In this document: positions 32,812-41,007 of the stretch, piece by piece
Position numbering within the stretch: the stretch's first letter is position 1
Layout: every line of letters begins with the position of its first letter
Assembly: GCA_023898785.1 (NCBI GenBank)
Contig: CP060239.1
Coordinates: 186,001-250,000 of the forward strand
Direction of reading: 5' to 3'
Source of the DNA: Rhodospirillales bacterium
GTDB taxonomy: Bacteria > Pseudomonadota > Alphaproteobacteria > Micavibrionales > Micavibrionaceae
Length of the DNA stretch: 64,000 nt
Notes under the pieces: generated by a model
Databases searched by the model: none
The model's input: the letters and a program-made list of their open reading frames with translations, nothing else
Told to the model about the DNA's origin: nothing
Position numbers and translations under genes: made by a program

Positions 32812-33713
32812 GAGATTATAGAGACCGGATAGCGTCCGTTAAATCGACCCGCAAGATCACCTCTGCGATGAAGATGGTTGCGGCATCCAAGTTGCGCAAG
32901 GCGCAGGAACAAGCCGAAGCGTCTCAGCCTTATGCGCAGTGCATGGCCGATATGATGGCGCGCGTTGCTGGCGGCGTTGTGGTGAGCGATGCGAGTTCTC
33001 CATTACTGGCTGGAACGGGCAGTGATCAGAAGCATTTGCTGGTGATTGTGACGGCTGACCGTGGGCTTTGCGGCGGGTTTAATGGAAACCTTGTTAAGAA
33101 AGCGCGGGCGAAGATTAAAGAACTTCAAGACATGGGCAAGGATGTTTCAATTGTCTGTGTCGGGCGTAAGGGACGGGATTTGCTGCGTAGTGATTTTGGA
33201 AAGAAAATTGAGCAAAAGTTTATCGGGGTCACGGGAGCGTCAAAGGTCGAGTTTGCCGATGCCAGCAAGGTTACCGAATATGTGTTGGAGCGGTTTGATG
33301 CTGGCGGATTTGACGTGTGTCATCTGGTTTATAACGAATTTGTTTCCGTGTTGACGCAAAAGCCTTCTGTGCAGCAGATTATTCCTTTTGCTTTGCCGGA
33401 GAGCGAAGGGGTGGAAAAAGCTCCGAAAAAGGCGGGAAAGACCAAAGAGGGTTTAAGCTCTCCGTATGATTTTGAGCCAGAGGAAGAGCAGATTTTGAAT
33501 GCCTTGTTGCCGCGGAATATTGGTGTGCAGATTTTCCGCAGCTTGCTGGATAGCTCTGCCGGTGAGCAGGCGGCGCGGATGACGGCGATGGATAATGCGA
33601 CGCGCAATGCCGGGGAAATGATTGATAGTCTTACGCTGGCCTATAACCGTGCGCGTCAGGCTTACATTACCAAGGAATTGATTGAGATCATCTCCGGCGC
33701 GGAGGCGGTGTAA
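32799..33713 (+). CDS. atpG: F1 ATP synthase gamma subunit
   Basis: AtpG is the central rotor shaft. The 304-residue product begins MPSLRDYRDRIASVKSTRKI with the long N-terminal helix, contains VTADRGLCGGFN and ends with the C-terminal helix MTAMDNATRNAGEMIDSLTL, all family marks. A Lys-rich loop (KAPKKAGKTKEGLSS, about 208-222) makes it slightly longer than the E. coli protein, a common alphaproteobacterial feature. The start overlaps the end of the 89-residue ORF by 13 bases. A 61-residue ORF lies between it and atpD. Confidence 0.95.
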   Translation: MPSLRDYRDRIASVKSTRKITSAMKMVAASKLRKAQEQAEASQPYAQCMADMMARVAGGVVVSDASSPLLAGTGSDQKHLLVIVTADRGLCGGFNGNLVKKARAKIKELQDMGKDVSIVCVGRKGRDLLRSDFGKKIEQKFIGVTGASKVEFADASKVTEYVLERFDAGGFDVCHLVYNEFVSVLTQKPSVQQIIPFALPESEGVEKAPKKAGKTKEGLSSPYDFEPEEEQILNALLPRNIGVQIFRSLLDSSAGEQAARMTAMDNATRNAGEMIDSLTLAYNRARQAYITKELIEIISGAEAV

Positions 33714-33737
33714 GATTGAGTAGAAGGAGTATTTGAT

Positions 33738-33923
33738 ATGACTGATGAAGTTAAAGTTAAAGTTGCTGTTAATAGGGATTGGCAAGAAGTGCAGGAAACT
33801 GCTGAAAGACGTAGAGATGGATGGTGGGTTAAATCTCGTCGCACAGCGAGCGGAAAGCCTGTGTTTCCTAGTCGTGAAAGCGGGACAGACAGTATGAATT
33901 TCACCCGTGCCCCGGGTGAGTAA
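33738..33923 (+). CDS. 61-residue hypothetical protein between atpG and atpD
   Basis: The ATG has GGAG at good distance (AGAAGGAGTATTTGAT before it) and lies 24 bases after the atpG stop; the frame ends 26 bases before atpD. The product is basic and soluble with a Trp-rich centre (DGWWVKSRRTASG) and no cysteine. I recognise no family. Ribosome site, spacing and same-strand location argue for a real small gene cotranscribed with the F1 operon; its role is unknown. Confidence 0.5.
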   Translation: MTDEVKVKVAVNRDWQEVQETAERRRDGWWVKSRRTASGKPVFPSRESGTDSMNFTRAPGE

Positions 33924-33949
33924 GAGTTAAACGATAAGAGGACAAAAAA

Positions 33950-35404
33950 ATGGCGAAAGCGAAAGCAAAAAGCAAAGCAACAGGTGCGGTTGGCACTATT
34001 CTCCAGGTTTTGGGGGCGGTTGTGGATGTGCAGTTCAACGAAGGCGAAGTGCCGGCGATTTTGAACGCGCTGGAGACGGACAATCAGGGCAACCGCCTGG
34101 TTCTGGAAGTGGCACAGCACCTTGGTGAGAACACTGTGCGCGCGATTGCGATGGATATGACAGACGGTCTGGTGCGCGGCGCGGAAGTGGTTGACACGGG
34201 CGCGGGGATCTCTGTGCCGGTTGGCCCGGAAGTGCTTTCACGCATTATGAATGTGACGGGTGAGGTGATTGATGAAGGGCCTGCGCTGAAAACAAAAGCG
34301 CGCTGGGAAATTCACCGCGCAGCGCCGGCGTTTGAAGATCAGGCGACCGAAGTTGAGCAGCTTGTGACGGGGATTAAGGTCGTTGACCTGCTGTGTCCTT
34401 ATGCCAAAGGCGGTAAGATCGGTCTGTTTGGCGGCGCGGGCGTGGGTAAGACTGTGACCATTCAGGAATTGATTAATAATATCGCGAAAGGCCACGGCGG
34501 CGTGTCTGTGTTTGGCGGCGTCGGTGAGCGAACCCGCGAAGGGAACGACCTTTACCACGAAATGATGGATGCAGGCGTTATTAAAGAGCATGATTACAAA
34601 AACTCCAAAGTGGCGCTTGTGTTCGGTCAAATGAACGAGCCGCCGGGCGCGCGTGCGCGCGTTGCGCTGTCTGCGCTGACCATGGCGGAATATTTCCGCG
34701 ACGAAGAAGGTCAGGACGTTTTGTTCTTCCTCGACAATATCTTCCGCTTTACACAAGCGGGTTCCGAAGTGTCTGCGTTGCTGGGGCGCATTCCGTCCGC
34801 TGTGGGTTATCAGCCAACACTGTCCACCGAGATGGGGAATATGCAAGAGCGCATTACGTCCACGAATAAAGGCTCGATCACCTCCATTCAGGCGGTTTAC
34901 GTGCCTGCGGATGACTTGACCGATCCGGCTCCGGCCACAACATTTGCGCACCTGGACGCTACGACGGTGCTGTCTCGTGCAATTTCGGAAATGGGTATTT
35001 ATCCGGCTGTGGATCCGCTGGATTCGACCAGCCGTATTCTTGACCCACGTATCATCGGACAGGAGCATTATGACGTGGCCAACCGCGTTCAGCAGACTTT
35101 GCAGCAATATAAAAACCTGCAGGACATCATCGCTATTCTCGGGATGGATGAGCTTTCTGAAGAAGACAAGCTGGTTGTGGCGCGCGCGCGGAAAATCCAG
35201 CGTTTCTTGTCACAGCCGTTCCATGTGGCCGAGGTCTTTACCGGTACGCCGGGTGTGTTCTGTCAGCTTGAAGACACGATCAAAGGCTTTAAAGCGATTG
35301 TTGACGGGCAATACGACCACCTGCCGGAAAGCGCGTTCTATATGATTGGCACGATCGATCAGGCGGTTGAAAAAGCCAAGAAAATGGCGGCAGAGGCGGC
35401 ATAA
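33950..35404 (+). CDS. atpD: F1 ATP synthase beta subunit
   Basis: AtpD carries the catalytic sites. The 484-residue product has the Walker A GGAGVGKT at 161-168, GERTREGND, the catalytic loop LFFLDNIFRFTQAGSEVSAL and DELSEEDKL in the C-terminal domain. The first ten residues (AKAKAKSKA) are a basic extension that is longer than in E. coli. GAGGA precedes the ATG. Terminal bases are followed within nine bases by a palindromic repeat (35413-35469). Confidence 0.97.
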   Translation: MAKAKAKSKATGAVGTILQVLGAVVDVQFNEGEVPAILNALETDNQGNRLVLEVAQHLGENTVRAIAMDMTDGLVRGAEVVDTGAGISVPVGPEVLSRIMNVTGEVIDEGPALKTKARWEIHRAAPAFEDQATEVEQLVTGIKVVDLLCPYAKGGKIGLFGGAGVGKTVTIQELINNIAKGHGGVSVFGGVGERTREGNDLYHEMMDAGVIKEHDYKNSKVALVFGQMNEPPGARARVALSALTMAEYFRDEEGQDVLFFLDNIFRFTQAGSEVSALLGRIPSAVGYQPTLSTEMGNMQERITSTNKGSITSIQAVYVPADDLTDPAPATTFAHLDATTVLSRAISEMGIYPAVDPLDSTSRILDPRIIGQEHYDVANRVQQTLQQYKNLQDIIAILGMDELSEEDKLVVARARKIQRFLSQPFHVAEVFTGTPGVFCQLEDTIKGFKAIVDGQYDHLPESAFYMIGTIDQAVEKAKKMAAEAA

Positions 35405-35412
35405 CTTTCATT

Positions 35413-35469
35413 CTGTCATGCCCGCTTTTATGCGGGCATCCGGATCCCCGCCTTGTGCGGGGATGACAG
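35413..35469. repeat. GTCATGCCCGC-type palindromic repeat after atpD
   Basis: The element runs from CTGTCATGCCCGC to GGGGATGACAG. It holds two hairpins (GCCCGCTTTTATGCGGGC and CCCCGCCTTGTGCGGGG) around GGATCC. A nearly identical copy at 37947-37998 forms the end of pabA. Confidence 0.88.
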
Positions 35470-35488
35470 TAAGGGTGAGATTTTAGTT

Positions 35489-35674
35489 ATGAACAAAGTG
35501 TATTGTAACAATTGCGAAAAAGAAGTTCTTCCTGTGCGGCCCATGGGGTTGGGTACATTGTTAATGATTTTGTTGACTTGTGGTTTTTGGATTATCTGCA
35601 TCCCGTTTTACAGTTTGAGGTGCGGTACATGCAAAAACTTATTGAGCAAAGAAAATATTCAGAAAGCTAAGTAA
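35489..35674 (+). CDS. 61-residue zinc-ribbon membrane protein between atpD and atpC
   Basis: From the ATG at 35489 the protein has CNNC at residues 6-9, a hydrophobic segment at about 20-40 (GLGTLLMILLTCGFWIICIP) and CGTC near 47-50, then a Lys-rich tail. CxxC, membrane-inserted helix, CxxC is the arrangement of LITAF-like zinc ribbons. The first CxxC of the frame upstream of this ATG is absent, and a weaker in-frame start 12 codons up lies inside the repeat. AGGGTGAG precedes it. Function is unknown; a membrane-peripheral zinc protein is likely. Confidence 0.6.
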   Translation: MNKVYCNNCEKEVLPVRPMGLGTLLMILLTCGFWIICIPFYSLRCGTCKNLLSKENIQKAK

Positions 35675-35719
35675 GCTTAAGTAAATTAACGACAACGCAA
35701 ACCAAAAAGGGTCAGTATT

Positions 35720-36139
35720 ATGGAAAATAATATTCAATTTGAACTGGTGTCTCCTGAGGAAAAGCTGGTTTCCCAGCCGGTGCATATGGCTGTTATTCCC
35801 GGTGATGAAGGGGAGTTTGGCGTGCTGGCCGGGCATGCTTCGTTGGTAGCGTCTTTGCGTCCCGGTGTTGTTGAGCTTTATGAGCAGGCCGGTGGCGAGG
35901 CGCGCAAGATTTTTATTGCGGGCGGGTTTGCGGACGTAAGCGCGGAGCAATGCACGGTGCTGGCTGAAGAAGCCGTTCTTGTGAGCGACCTCGATCAAAC
36001 AAAGATTGAGCAGAAAATTGCCGATCTCAATGAAGATCTGGGTATCGCCGAGGAAGCCGCCGACAAGGCGCGCATCGAAAAGCGTCTGGTGCTGCTTAAG
36101 GCCAAGCTTTCCGCCGTGACGGGCAAACTGGCGGCTTAA
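35720..36139 (+). CDS. atpC: F1 ATP synthase epsilon subunit
   Basis: AtpC contacts the rotor and can inhibit ATP hydrolysis. The 139-residue product has the beta-sandwich start IQFELVSPEEKLVSQPVHM and VIPGDEGEFGVLAGHA, then the C-terminal helical hairpin (EEAADKARIEKRLVLLKAKL). It closes the F1 operon; 46 bases separate it from the zinc-ribbon ORF. No clear terminator follows; a candidate promoter of the next gene starts 13 bases after its stop. Confidence 0.94.
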   Translation: MENNIQFELVSPEEKLVSQPVHMAVIPGDEGEFGVLAGHASLVASLRPGVVELYEQAGGEARKIFIAGGFADVSAEQCTVLAEEAVLVSDLDQTKIEQKIADLNEDLGIAEEAADKARIEKRLVLLKAKLSAVTGKLAA

Positions 36140-36151
36140 GTCTTTATTTTA

Positions 36152-36181
36152 TTGACATAACGCTATTATTTTCTTTATGGT
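36152..36181 (+). promoter_or_regulatory. sigma-70-like promoter for the 36216 gene
   Basis: A perfect -35 TTGACA (36152-36157) is followed after 18 bases by TATGGT (36176-36181), four of six to consensus. A start near 36188 would leave a 28-base leader with AAGGA before the ATG. Confidence 0.55.
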
Positions 36182-36215
36182 CCGTTTTTTAATTTGAAAA
36201 AAGGATTCAATTTTC

Positions 36216-37016
36216 ATGAAAAAAGTTCCTGCTGCTTTGGTTGCTGTTGTTTTGAGTGTTAGTGCCAGCGCTGCGTTTGCGCAGGCGGCTGAGGGGGCGC
36301 AAAATAATGATATTTTGTCGCTTACTCCTGATGCAGAGCCAACAACGAATTTTGATTGCTCTGGAAAGATGGCGCATGAATATGCGATGAATGATTACAA
36401 TCAGATTACTGCGGAGGATCCGGCGTTGTATTCTCTATCGAAGCGGACGCTTGGTTTTAACGGTCTTGAAATTAAAAATCTGGCGGATCGTTATGGTGCT
36501 TTGCGCACGGCGCTGGCGGAAAAATATGAAACATTGTTTTGTGGCACTGTAGACCGGCAAAATGTTTCTCGGAAAATTTATGAAAGTATTTATAAGACAG
36601 GGATTTTTTTAAGAGATGTTTTTGAGTTGCACGGGCAAATGATAGCGGAAGAGCCGGAATGGTTTGATCGTTATTATTCCGATGATTATCTTAAGATGAG
36701 TATTATGCACTTTTTAGGCGTTGAGCGTCCAGAAAATGCGGTTGATAAGCAGTTTCTTGAAGGGTATGCCGCGCGGCGGGACGAGCTTGTGCCCGTGTAT
36801 TTTGCAATAGATCTTGCTACGATTTTAGGGATTGAAGAATTGCCTGAAATGCAGGCTTATCTTCAAACATTGGATAGGATCATGAGCGAAGAGTATGACA
36901 AGGCATTTCTTGGAGAAAATCAACAAGATTTTCTTCCTTTGCCCTATGAGATTCAGTCAGAAAAGTCATATGGTAGACCTGTAAATTTTTCTAGCGATGG
37001 ACTTACGCTTTTTTAA
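36216..37016 (+). CDS. exported protein of unknown function
   Basis: The 266-residue product has a clean signal peptide (MKKVPAALVAVVLSVSASAA, cleavage after AFA at residue 22). The mature protein is helical, with two cysteines (DCSG near residue 46 and LFCG near 110) that may form a disulfide in the periplasm. I recognise no family. A good promoter and ribosome site precede it, so it is transcribed apart from atpC. It is convergent with the LOG-family gene. Confidence 0.75.
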   Translation: MKKVPAALVAVVLSVSASAAFAQAAEGAQNNDILSLTPDAEPTTNFDCSGKMAHEYAMNDYNQITAEDPALYSLSKRTLGFNGLEIKNLADRYGALRTALAEKYETLFCGTVDRQNVSRKIYESIYKTGIFLRDVFELHGQMIAEEPEWFDRYYSDDYLKMSIMHFLGVERPENAVDKQFLEGYAARRDELVPVYFAIDLATILGIEELPEMQAYLQTLDRIMSEEYDKAFLGENQQDFLPLPYEIQSEKSYGRPVNFSSDGLTLF

Positions 37017-37031
37017 GGATTGTGTTGAGGG

Positions 37032-37931
37032 TCATCCTTCCCGCGGTCCCCATTTGGCGCCGTGGAGGTCTATTTCTATGAATTTCTGATGTTTTAGCGC
37101 TTCATGTAAGGCTGCTTCTTCGCTTCCGACAGTGAAAAGCTCCAGACAGTGCCTGGTGATAAAAGTTTCTTTGGCTGCGTGGGTGATCCATTTCAGAAGA
37201 TTGTCGAATTCTCCGTCCTGATTCAGAAAGCCGATTGCGCGTTTATGTTTGTGCAATTGTTTCAGGCCGAGCGCGCAGGCGGCGTAGTATGAGTTTTCAA
37301 CGCTGGGGATGTCGATGATGATGGGCTCATCGGTGCCTCTGGTGATTTCATCTTCGAAGTGGGGGTAGTGATCCGGCTCTTCATAAATATCGGTGGGTGG
37401 CTGGTAATTTTCCAGCGCCGGGAAAATGTCTTCGGTGTTCTCGATGACGATCAGGAAGCGCGGGTCGAAATCGGGCAGGGTATTGAGGTAGGCGATCAAA
37501 TCGTTCCAATAGCCTTCGACATTGACCAGTATGAGCGGTTTGATATGCAAGCCGAGCTGTGCCCAATAGAGCATTTCAAGGCTTTCATCGAGCGTGCCAA
37601 AACCGCCGGGCAGGGAGATGACCGCATCGGCCATTTGGAACATGCGTTTTTTGCGGTCCCAGAGGTCCTCGACCATTATGGTTTCGGACAGGCCGGGCAG
37701 GATGCGCTCGCTGTCTTTGAGCTTGCGCGGGATGATGCCGGTAACGTGGGCGCCGCCATCCAGTGCCCCTTTGGCCAGCAAGCCCATTAACCCGGCATCC
37801 ATGCCGCCATAGGTTAGGCGCATGTTCTTTTCACCGATAATTTGGCCGAGGGCACGTGCTGCATCTTTAAATACGGGCCGTGCATGGCCGGAAGAGCCGA
37901 GATAAACTGTGAGGGTTTTGATGTTGTTCAT
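37032..37931 (-). CDS. LOG family phosphoribohydrolase-like protein with a C-terminal extension
   Basis: Residues 1-180 are the LOG/TIGR00730 Rossmann fold, known for enzymes that release a base from cytokinin or nucleoside 5'-monophosphates. PGGFGTLDE at 108-116 and the Arg of WDRKKRMF (about 91-98) are the active-site marks, and YGGMDAGLMG is near 41-50. Usual length is 180-200 residues; here about 100 further residues follow (from YEEPDHYPHFEDE) with their own hydrophilic helices, a feature I do not recognise. A nucleotide-salvage role is likely, and the substrate is not visible. Confidence 0.85.
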   Translation of the reverse strand: MNNIKTLTVYLGSSGHARPVFKDAARALGQIIGEKNMRLTYGGMDAGLMGLLAKGALDGGAHVTGIIPRKLKDSERILPGLSETIMVEDLWDRKKRMFQMADAVISLPGGFGTLDESLEMLYWAQLGLHIKPLILVNVEGYWNDLIAYLNTLPDFDPRFLIVIENTEDIFPALENYQPPTDIYEEPDHYPHFEDEITRGTDEPIIIDIPSVENSYYAACALGLKQLHKHKRAIGFLNQDGEFDNLLKWITHAAKETFITRHCLELFTVGSEEAALHEALKHQKFIEIDLHGAKWGPREG

Positions 37932-37946
37932 GCTTTTTCCAATATT

Positions 37947-37998
37947 GTCATGCCCGCTTTATGCGGGCATCCGGATCCCCGCACAAGGCGGGGATGAC
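37947..37998. repeat. GTCATGCCCGC-type palindromic repeat forming the end of pabA
   Basis: Nearly identical to 35413-35469. On the minus strand it encodes the last 16-17 residues of PabA (DVIPALCGDPDARIKRA) and the stop codon. Confidence 0.9.
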
Positions 37999-38580
37999 AT
38001 CAGGACTATGCCATCGTTTTGCAAGCTCTACAAAGTTATTTACAAGATTTTGCCCGCTCTGTGTCAAGACAGATTCCGGGTGAAATTGTACGCCGTAAAC
38101 TGGATGGGCGGGATGGCTGAGGGCCATGATTTCACCGCTTTGTGTTTGGGCGTCTGTTACGAGTGGGCAGATTTTAGATAGTTGTACGATCAGGGAATGG
38201 TAGCGCCCGACATTTAGCGGTGAGGGCAGGTCTTTGAATAGCTCTTGTGCGTTGTGTGTGATCGTGGTGGATTTGCCGTGAACAGGTGTTTGCGCGCGCA
38301 GGGTAAGGGCGCCGTAGGCTTCACCGATGGCCTGGTGACCGAGACATACGCCGAGGATAGGCAGCGTGGGGCCGAGCGTTTTGACGGCTTCAATACATAT
38401 GCCTGCTTCTTTCGGGGTGCATGGGCCGGGGGAAAGGATCAGCGCTTCGGGTTTTAGGGCTTTTATTTCTTTAAGCGTGATGGCGTCGTTGCGGACGATT
38501 TTAGTTTTGACCCCGGCGATTTCGAAATACCGCGCGAGGTTGTGAACGAAGGAGTCGTAATTGTCGATGACCAAAAACAT
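37948..38580 (-). CDS. pabA: para-aminobenzoate/anthranilate synthase glutaminase subunit
   Basis: This class I glutamine amidotransferase gives ammonia to chorismate-using PabB or TrpE. The 210-residue product has LILSPGPCTPKEAG, the nucleophile Cys in GVCLGHQAIGEA and the HPES dyad in VQFHPESVLT. Relatives are about 190 residues; the extra C-terminal peptide is coded by a palindromic repeat. Pairing with the pabB-like gene at 39333-40748 on the same strand makes aminodeoxychorismate synthesis for folate the best reading. Many alphaproteobacteria also use it for tryptophan, and this cannot be excluded. Confidence 0.88.
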   Translation of the reverse strand: MFLVIDNYDSFVHNLARYFEIAGVKTKIVRNDAITLKEIKALKPEALILSPGPCTPKEAGICIEAVKTLGPTLPILGVCLGHQAIGEAYGALTLRAQTPVHGKSTTITHNAQELFKDLPSPLNVGRYHSLIVQLSKICPLVTDAQTQSGEIMALSHPAHPVYGVQFHPESVLTQSGQNLVNNFVELAKRWHSPDVIPALCGDPDARIKRA

Positions 38581-38650
38581 GGCTCTTTAAAGCATATTGA
38601 AGGGGCTGCTGGCAATATATGAAAATTCTGTACCATTGTGCATTTTTGAG

Positions 38651-38678
38651 TTGTTATTTGCTATAAAAACTGTATAAG
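38651..38678 (+). promoter_or_regulatory. candidate sigma-70 promoter for the 38706 gene
   Basis: TTGTTA (38651-38656), a 16-base spacer and TATAAG (38673-38678). It is followed by AGGAGG at 38693-38698, seven bases before the ATG. Confidence 0.5.
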
Positions 38679-38705
38679 AATTCCTTCAAAGCAGGAGGAT
38701 ATTGT

Positions 38706-39347
38706 ATGCCGAAAATTGTAGCGATAATAAAAGCTGTTGACGAAGATCGCGCTGTTGCTCGGATTTTAACGCGTTTTAATGCGGTTACTGCAGGAACACG
38801 CTGGAGCGATCTTGATCGGTTTCAATGTCTTCGCCATGCCTTAGAGGATGAGGCGGATAGTTTACGTTCGATTGGTGATCGTGGTCGGTCTGTTGTGTCT
38901 GAAGCGTTGAACAAAGCTGTTTCAGGACTTTCCGGACAATATAACGGGGATGCACGTCATGACGTATCAAAAAGCGTTGTATGGTGTGGATTGTTAGAAG
39001 ATTCTGATGTGCAGCGTATTGTTGATAGGTTCGCTTCTGTATCTGAAGGGGAAACAGATGTAGTTAAAACGCATCGTTTTGTTAAAGTTATTATGCAAGA
39101 GGCTGAGGCTTTAGAACGGTTGAATGGTAAGAAAGAAGAGCGGATGCGTGTTGCTATTGCTTTGCAAAGCGCTTTTGAACAAGTTCCAGAGGGTGGAGGT
39201 TACAGAGACCAGCACGCACTTTTTGCTATTGAGGAAAGGAAGCCGGTTTGGAAAGAATATCTTTCTTTTTGCAGGGCGGGTGTCGATCAAGGTGTACTTA
39301 CAAACGAAGTGCAGAATAACGCGGAAGTGGAATTAACCCACTCGTAA
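38706..39347 (+). CDS. hypothetical protein between pabA and pabB
   Basis: The 213-residue protein has a perfect AGGAGG ribosome site and a candidate promoter. It is helical and soluble, with the recognisable but unassigned stretches RWSDLDRFQCLRHALEDEAD and FVKVIMQEAEALERLNGKKE. It has no signal peptide or membrane segment, and I know no family. It lies on the plus strand between two minus-strand genes that belong together functionally, and its stop overlaps the pabB end by 15 bases, which points to an inserted gene. Confidence 0.65.
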   Translation: MPKIVAIIKAVDEDRAVARILTRFNAVTAGTRWSDLDRFQCLRHALEDEADSLRSIGDRGRSVVSEALNKAVSGLSGQYNGDARHDVSKSVVWCGLLEDSDVQRIVDRFASVSEGETDVVKTHRFVKVIMQEAEALERLNGKKEERMRVAIALQSAFEQVPEGGGYRDQHALFAIEERKPVWKEYLSFCRAGVDQGVLTNEVQNNAEVELTHS

Positions 39348-40748
39348 AATTTCTTCTTCGGTTTCGTGGCGCGGGGGCTCGAAGCTGCGGAAGAGGCCTT
39401 CGGCTTTATAGAAGGTTTCCTGATATTCGTCTTCGGGCTTTGAATCGGCGACAATGCCGCCGCCGACCTGGAAGCTGACTTTCCGGTCTTCATAAACCAA
39501 TGTGCGGATGAGGATGTTGCTGTCCATGGCGCCGTCAAAGCCAATATACCCCATGGCCCCGCAATAGGGACCGCGCCGCGAAGGTTCCAGTTCTTCGATA
39601 ATTTCCATGGCGCGGATTTTGGGTGCGCCGGTGATGGAGCCACCGGGGAAGCAGGCTTTCATCAGGTCAAGCGGAGTTTTGCCGCTTTTGAGTTCACCGT
39701 GTATGGTGGAGACCAGATGATGCACGCTGGCGAAGGTCTCGAGCTTGCATAACTCGCTGACCTTGATCGATTTAACTTTACAGACTTTTGACAGATCGTT
39801 GCGCAGTAAATCAACGATCATGGTGTTTTCGGCGCGGTCTTTGTCGCTATTTTCGAGCTCGTAGCGGTATTTTTGATCCAGTGCGGTGTTGGCGATATGG
39901 GGGCGGGTGCCCTTGATGGGACGGGTTTCAACGCGGCTATCCTTGACGGTTAGGAAACGTTCTGGCGAGGCGGAAGAGATTTTTATGTCCCCACAGTTCA
40001 TATAGGCGGCGAACGGGGCCGGATTTACTTCGCGCAAATGGCGGTAATGGGCAAAGGGGCTGAAACCTTCCGGCAGGTTTGCGTCAAAACGCTGGGATAC
40101 GTTGGCTTGAAAAATATCACCGGCCTTTATGTATTCAATAACCTTATCAACCATATTCATGTAATCGCAGGCATCGAAATTGGATTCCCATTCGAGATGG
40201 GTGTTCTGATGCGGCGCGTGGTGGGTTGGGTGTTTGATCAGGCCCAGTACGTAGTCTTGTTTACGGCGGGCTTCGTGATAACTGGGCGCGTGAGTGATAA
40301 TCCAGGCCTGATTTTTTTTATGGTCGAAGGCCAGTACCTGATCGTAAATGCCCAGCGCAAGATCGGGCATATCGGGGTTGTCGGCGGCGTCTTGGGGAAG
40401 TTTCTCCAGTGCGCGGCCAACATCGTAGCCAAAATAACCAGCCAGTCCGCCCTGAAATGGTGGCAAGCCACGAACGGGCTGGCTTTCAGGAACCCATTTT
40501 TTTATGCGCTCTTTGATGATTTTGAAGGGCTCGCCTTCGATATTCAGTTGTTCTTCCCAATTGGTGATTTGCATAGAGCCGTCTTTATATTCCAGTGTTT
40601 CAATCGGGTGGGAGACGACAAAGGAATAGCGGGCATTGGGATGGTCACGATCAGCGCTGTCGAACAGCAGGGAGTATGGTAAATGTTCAAGGGCGCTGAA
40701 CGCCTCTAGAGGATCGCGGATTGGCAGTTCCCGGATAAAAGGCGTCAT
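39333..40748 (-). CDS. pabB: aminodeoxychorismate synthase component I
   Basis: PabB aminates chorismate to aminodeoxychorismate with ammonia from PabA. I use the ATG at 40748 (MTPFIRELPIRDPLEAF), which has GGGAG eight bases before it; the longer frame is unlikely. The 471-residue product has the PabB-like LLFDSADRDHPNARYSFV, KAGDIFQANVSQRF, the RPIKGTRPH motif (Lys at the active site), and GGSITGAPKIRAMEII. The C-terminal GPYCGAMGYIGFDGAMD and FQVGGGIVADS complete the fold. It shares the strand with pabA, 750 bases apart across the unknown 38706 gene. Confidence 0.9.
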   Translation of the reverse strand: MTPFIRELPIRDPLEAFSALEHLPYSLLFDSADRDHPNARYSFVVSHPIETLEYKDGSMQITNWEEQLNIEGEPFKIIKERIKKWVPESQPVRGLPPFQGGLAGYFGYDVGRALEKLPQDAADNPDMPDLALGIYDQVLAFDHKKNQAWIITHAPSYHEARRKQDYVLGLIKHPTHHAPHQNTHLEWESNFDACDYMNMVDKVIEYIKAGDIFQANVSQRFDANLPEGFSPFAHYRHLREVNPAPFAAYMNCGDIKISSASPERFLTVKDSRVETRPIKGTRPHIANTALDQKYRYELENSDKDRAENTMIVDLLRNDLSKVCKVKSIKVSELCKLETFASVHHLVSTIHGELKSGKTPLDLMKACFPGGSITGAPKIRAMEIIEELEPSRRGPYCGAMGYIGFDGAMDSNILIRTLVYEDRKVSFQVGGGIVADSKPEDEYQETFYKAEGLFRSFEPPRHETEEEILRVG

Positions 40749-40908
40749 TATGCTGGCTCCCTTCACGCAAACATTCCCTGTTGTTGTATTTTTTGCTATT
40801 GCGAGCAGTTTAGACTGCATTTTTGTTCACAGCAACATTTTTAGTTTTGGGCGATTCTGTCTATAAGAGAATTCTAAAATGAATTTTATCCACATTTTCG
40901 AGATTTTC

Positions 40909-40995
40909 GTCATTGCGAGCGCAAGCGAAGCAATCCATCTCTTGTAAGAGCTTTTTGTGATAGATTGCCGCGTCGCTGACGCTCTTCGCAATGAC
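40909..40995. repeat. GTCATTGCGAG-type palindromic repeat between pabB and dinG
   Basis: The inverted ends GTCATTGCGAG and TTCGCAATGAC enclose GCGAAGCAATCCAT and AGATTGCCGCG. This copy is intergenic, so it shows the same family outside coding sequence. The rest of 40749-41007 has nothing else evident. Confidence 0.9.
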
Positions 40996-41007
40996 GGCGT
41001 GAGGTTC

